Below, piece after piece: positions 6,092 to 6,184 of a stretch of 6,184 bases of DNA; the first letter of the stretch is position 1; the number at the start of each line of letters is the position of its first letter. The notes beneath the pieces were generated by a model, which worked only from the letters and a program-made list of their open reading frames with translations, was not told the DNA's origin and made no database searches. Where the stretch lies: NCBI GenBank assembly GCA_036278875.1, contig DASUKF010000029.1, forward strand, positions 1 through 6,184, given 5' to 3'. This stretch comes from JANWLD01 sp036278875 (lineage in GTDB: Bacteria > Patescibacteriota > Saccharimonadia > Saccharimonadales > 2-12-FULL-41-12). A program made the position numbers and the translations under genes.

Positions 6092-6101
6092 GTTGATAAT
6101 A

Positions 6102-6184
6102 ATGACTGCTTATGCTAAAATAAAAGAGGTATTTCCAAAATACAAAAACAAAACAAAAATGAAAAATTCGGCAAAAAAAGACAA
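6102..6184 (+). CDS. 5' end of a lysine-rich protein of unknown function (runs off window)
   Basis: Only 27 codons are visible, starting MTAYAKIKEVFPKYK, with nine lysines among 27 residues and a more A-rich codon choice than the genes before it. The start is supported by AAGGAGG ten bases upstream and by the promoter at 5871-5899. An in-frame ATG at codon 20 (6159) has no ribosome site. The basic stretch could be the cytoplasmic head before a signal peptide or membrane anchor, which would suit a murein hydrolase or adaptor of the kind often encoded after ftsEX (for example M23 or coiled-coil EnvC-like proteins). No domain is visible, so this rests on position alone and the protein is left unnamed. 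Confidence 0.7.
   Translation, partial: MTAYAKIKEVFPKYKNKTKMKNSAKKD

Larger units (their letters stand above)
5846..6101 (+). other. Long intergenic region: promoter plus structured leader, no gene seen
   Basis: These 256 bases after ftsX hold no credible reading frame on either strand, no tRNA cloverleaf, no repeat array and no clear intrinsic terminator for ftsX. They do hold a promoter (5871-5899), a hairpin (5908-5947), an A-rich linker (about 5951-5999) and a compact base-pairing element (6000-6081) ending just before a strong Shine-Dalgarno. This is several times longer than the other gaps in the window, so it most likely serves regulation of the gene starting at 6102. Confidence 0.7.

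Noticed and set aside
6000..6101. c-di-AMP (ydaO/yuaA) riboswitch
   Set aside because: ACCG-loop-CGGTGAAGCC resembles one arm of that RNA and a cell-wall gene would fit, but the conserved GACAGCTAAC-like strand is absent and the element is shorter than the family.
5900..6101. tRNA, tmRNA or other housekeeping RNA gene in the gap
   Set aside because: No T-loop GTTCGAATC-type motif, no cloverleaf and no CCA end; the structure leads directly into a ribosome site, which points to a leader instead.
1..6184. Mobile elements, CRISPR arrays or toxin-antitoxin genes
   Set aside because: No terminal inverted repeats, transposase motifs, regularly spaced repeats or paired small genes were seen; the block is ordinary housekeeping DNA apart from the last gap.

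Overview
The window is a slice of a bacterial chromosome carrying a housekeeping block for secretion, translation and cell division, all on the + strand: secA (3' part only), an M16-family zinc peptidase, prfB (release factor 2), ftsE, ftsX, and the first codons of a lysine-rich protein. Base composition is fairly balanced, AUA is used heavily for isoleucine, and gaps are short until the last one. UGA is a normal stop (ftsE ends in TGA) and RF2 is present, so the Gracilibacteria/Absconditabacteria code, which reads UGA as glycine, is excluded. The secA-prfB-ftsE-ftsX order is common in Gram-positive lineages. With the M16 gene in between, a SecA lacking its zinc tail and compact spacing, my best guess is a Patescibacteria/CPR genome, perhaps Saccharibacteria. 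This is an inference from style, not a proven assignment.

Layout: 1-1683 secA, entering in the preprotein cross-linking domain and ending in a very basic tail. 1684-1735 is a short gap with an inverted repeat that would cover the next ribosome binding site. 1736-3022 is the M16 peptidase with a complete zinc site. 3023-3084 is a short gap with a -10-like box. 3085-4188 is prfB, without the usual programmed frameshift. 4181-4189 is an extended -10 box lying across the prfB stop, placed to start transcription almost exactly at the GTG of ftsE (4197-4880). ftsX (4877-5845) overlaps ftsE by four bases. 5846-6101 has no gene but holds a promoter and a structured leader of about 195 nt. A new reading frame opens at 6102 behind a strong Shine-Dalgarno and runs off the end.

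How the parts fit: SecA drives export. FtsE and FtsX form the ABC-type complex that couples cytokinesis to activation of peptidoglycan hydrolases outside the membrane. The gene after ftsX is often a murein hydrolase or its activator, but too little is visible here to say. RF2 and the peptidase are housekeeping passengers.

The part most worth a second look is the leader before the last gene (5900-6101). It can form a long nested helix or, using the same GACC/GGTC segments, two local hairpins with identical TGCAAT loops. One strand of the long helix is also complementary to the Shine-Dalgarno. This looks like a cis-regulatory RNA switch. I could not match it to a riboswitch class I know.
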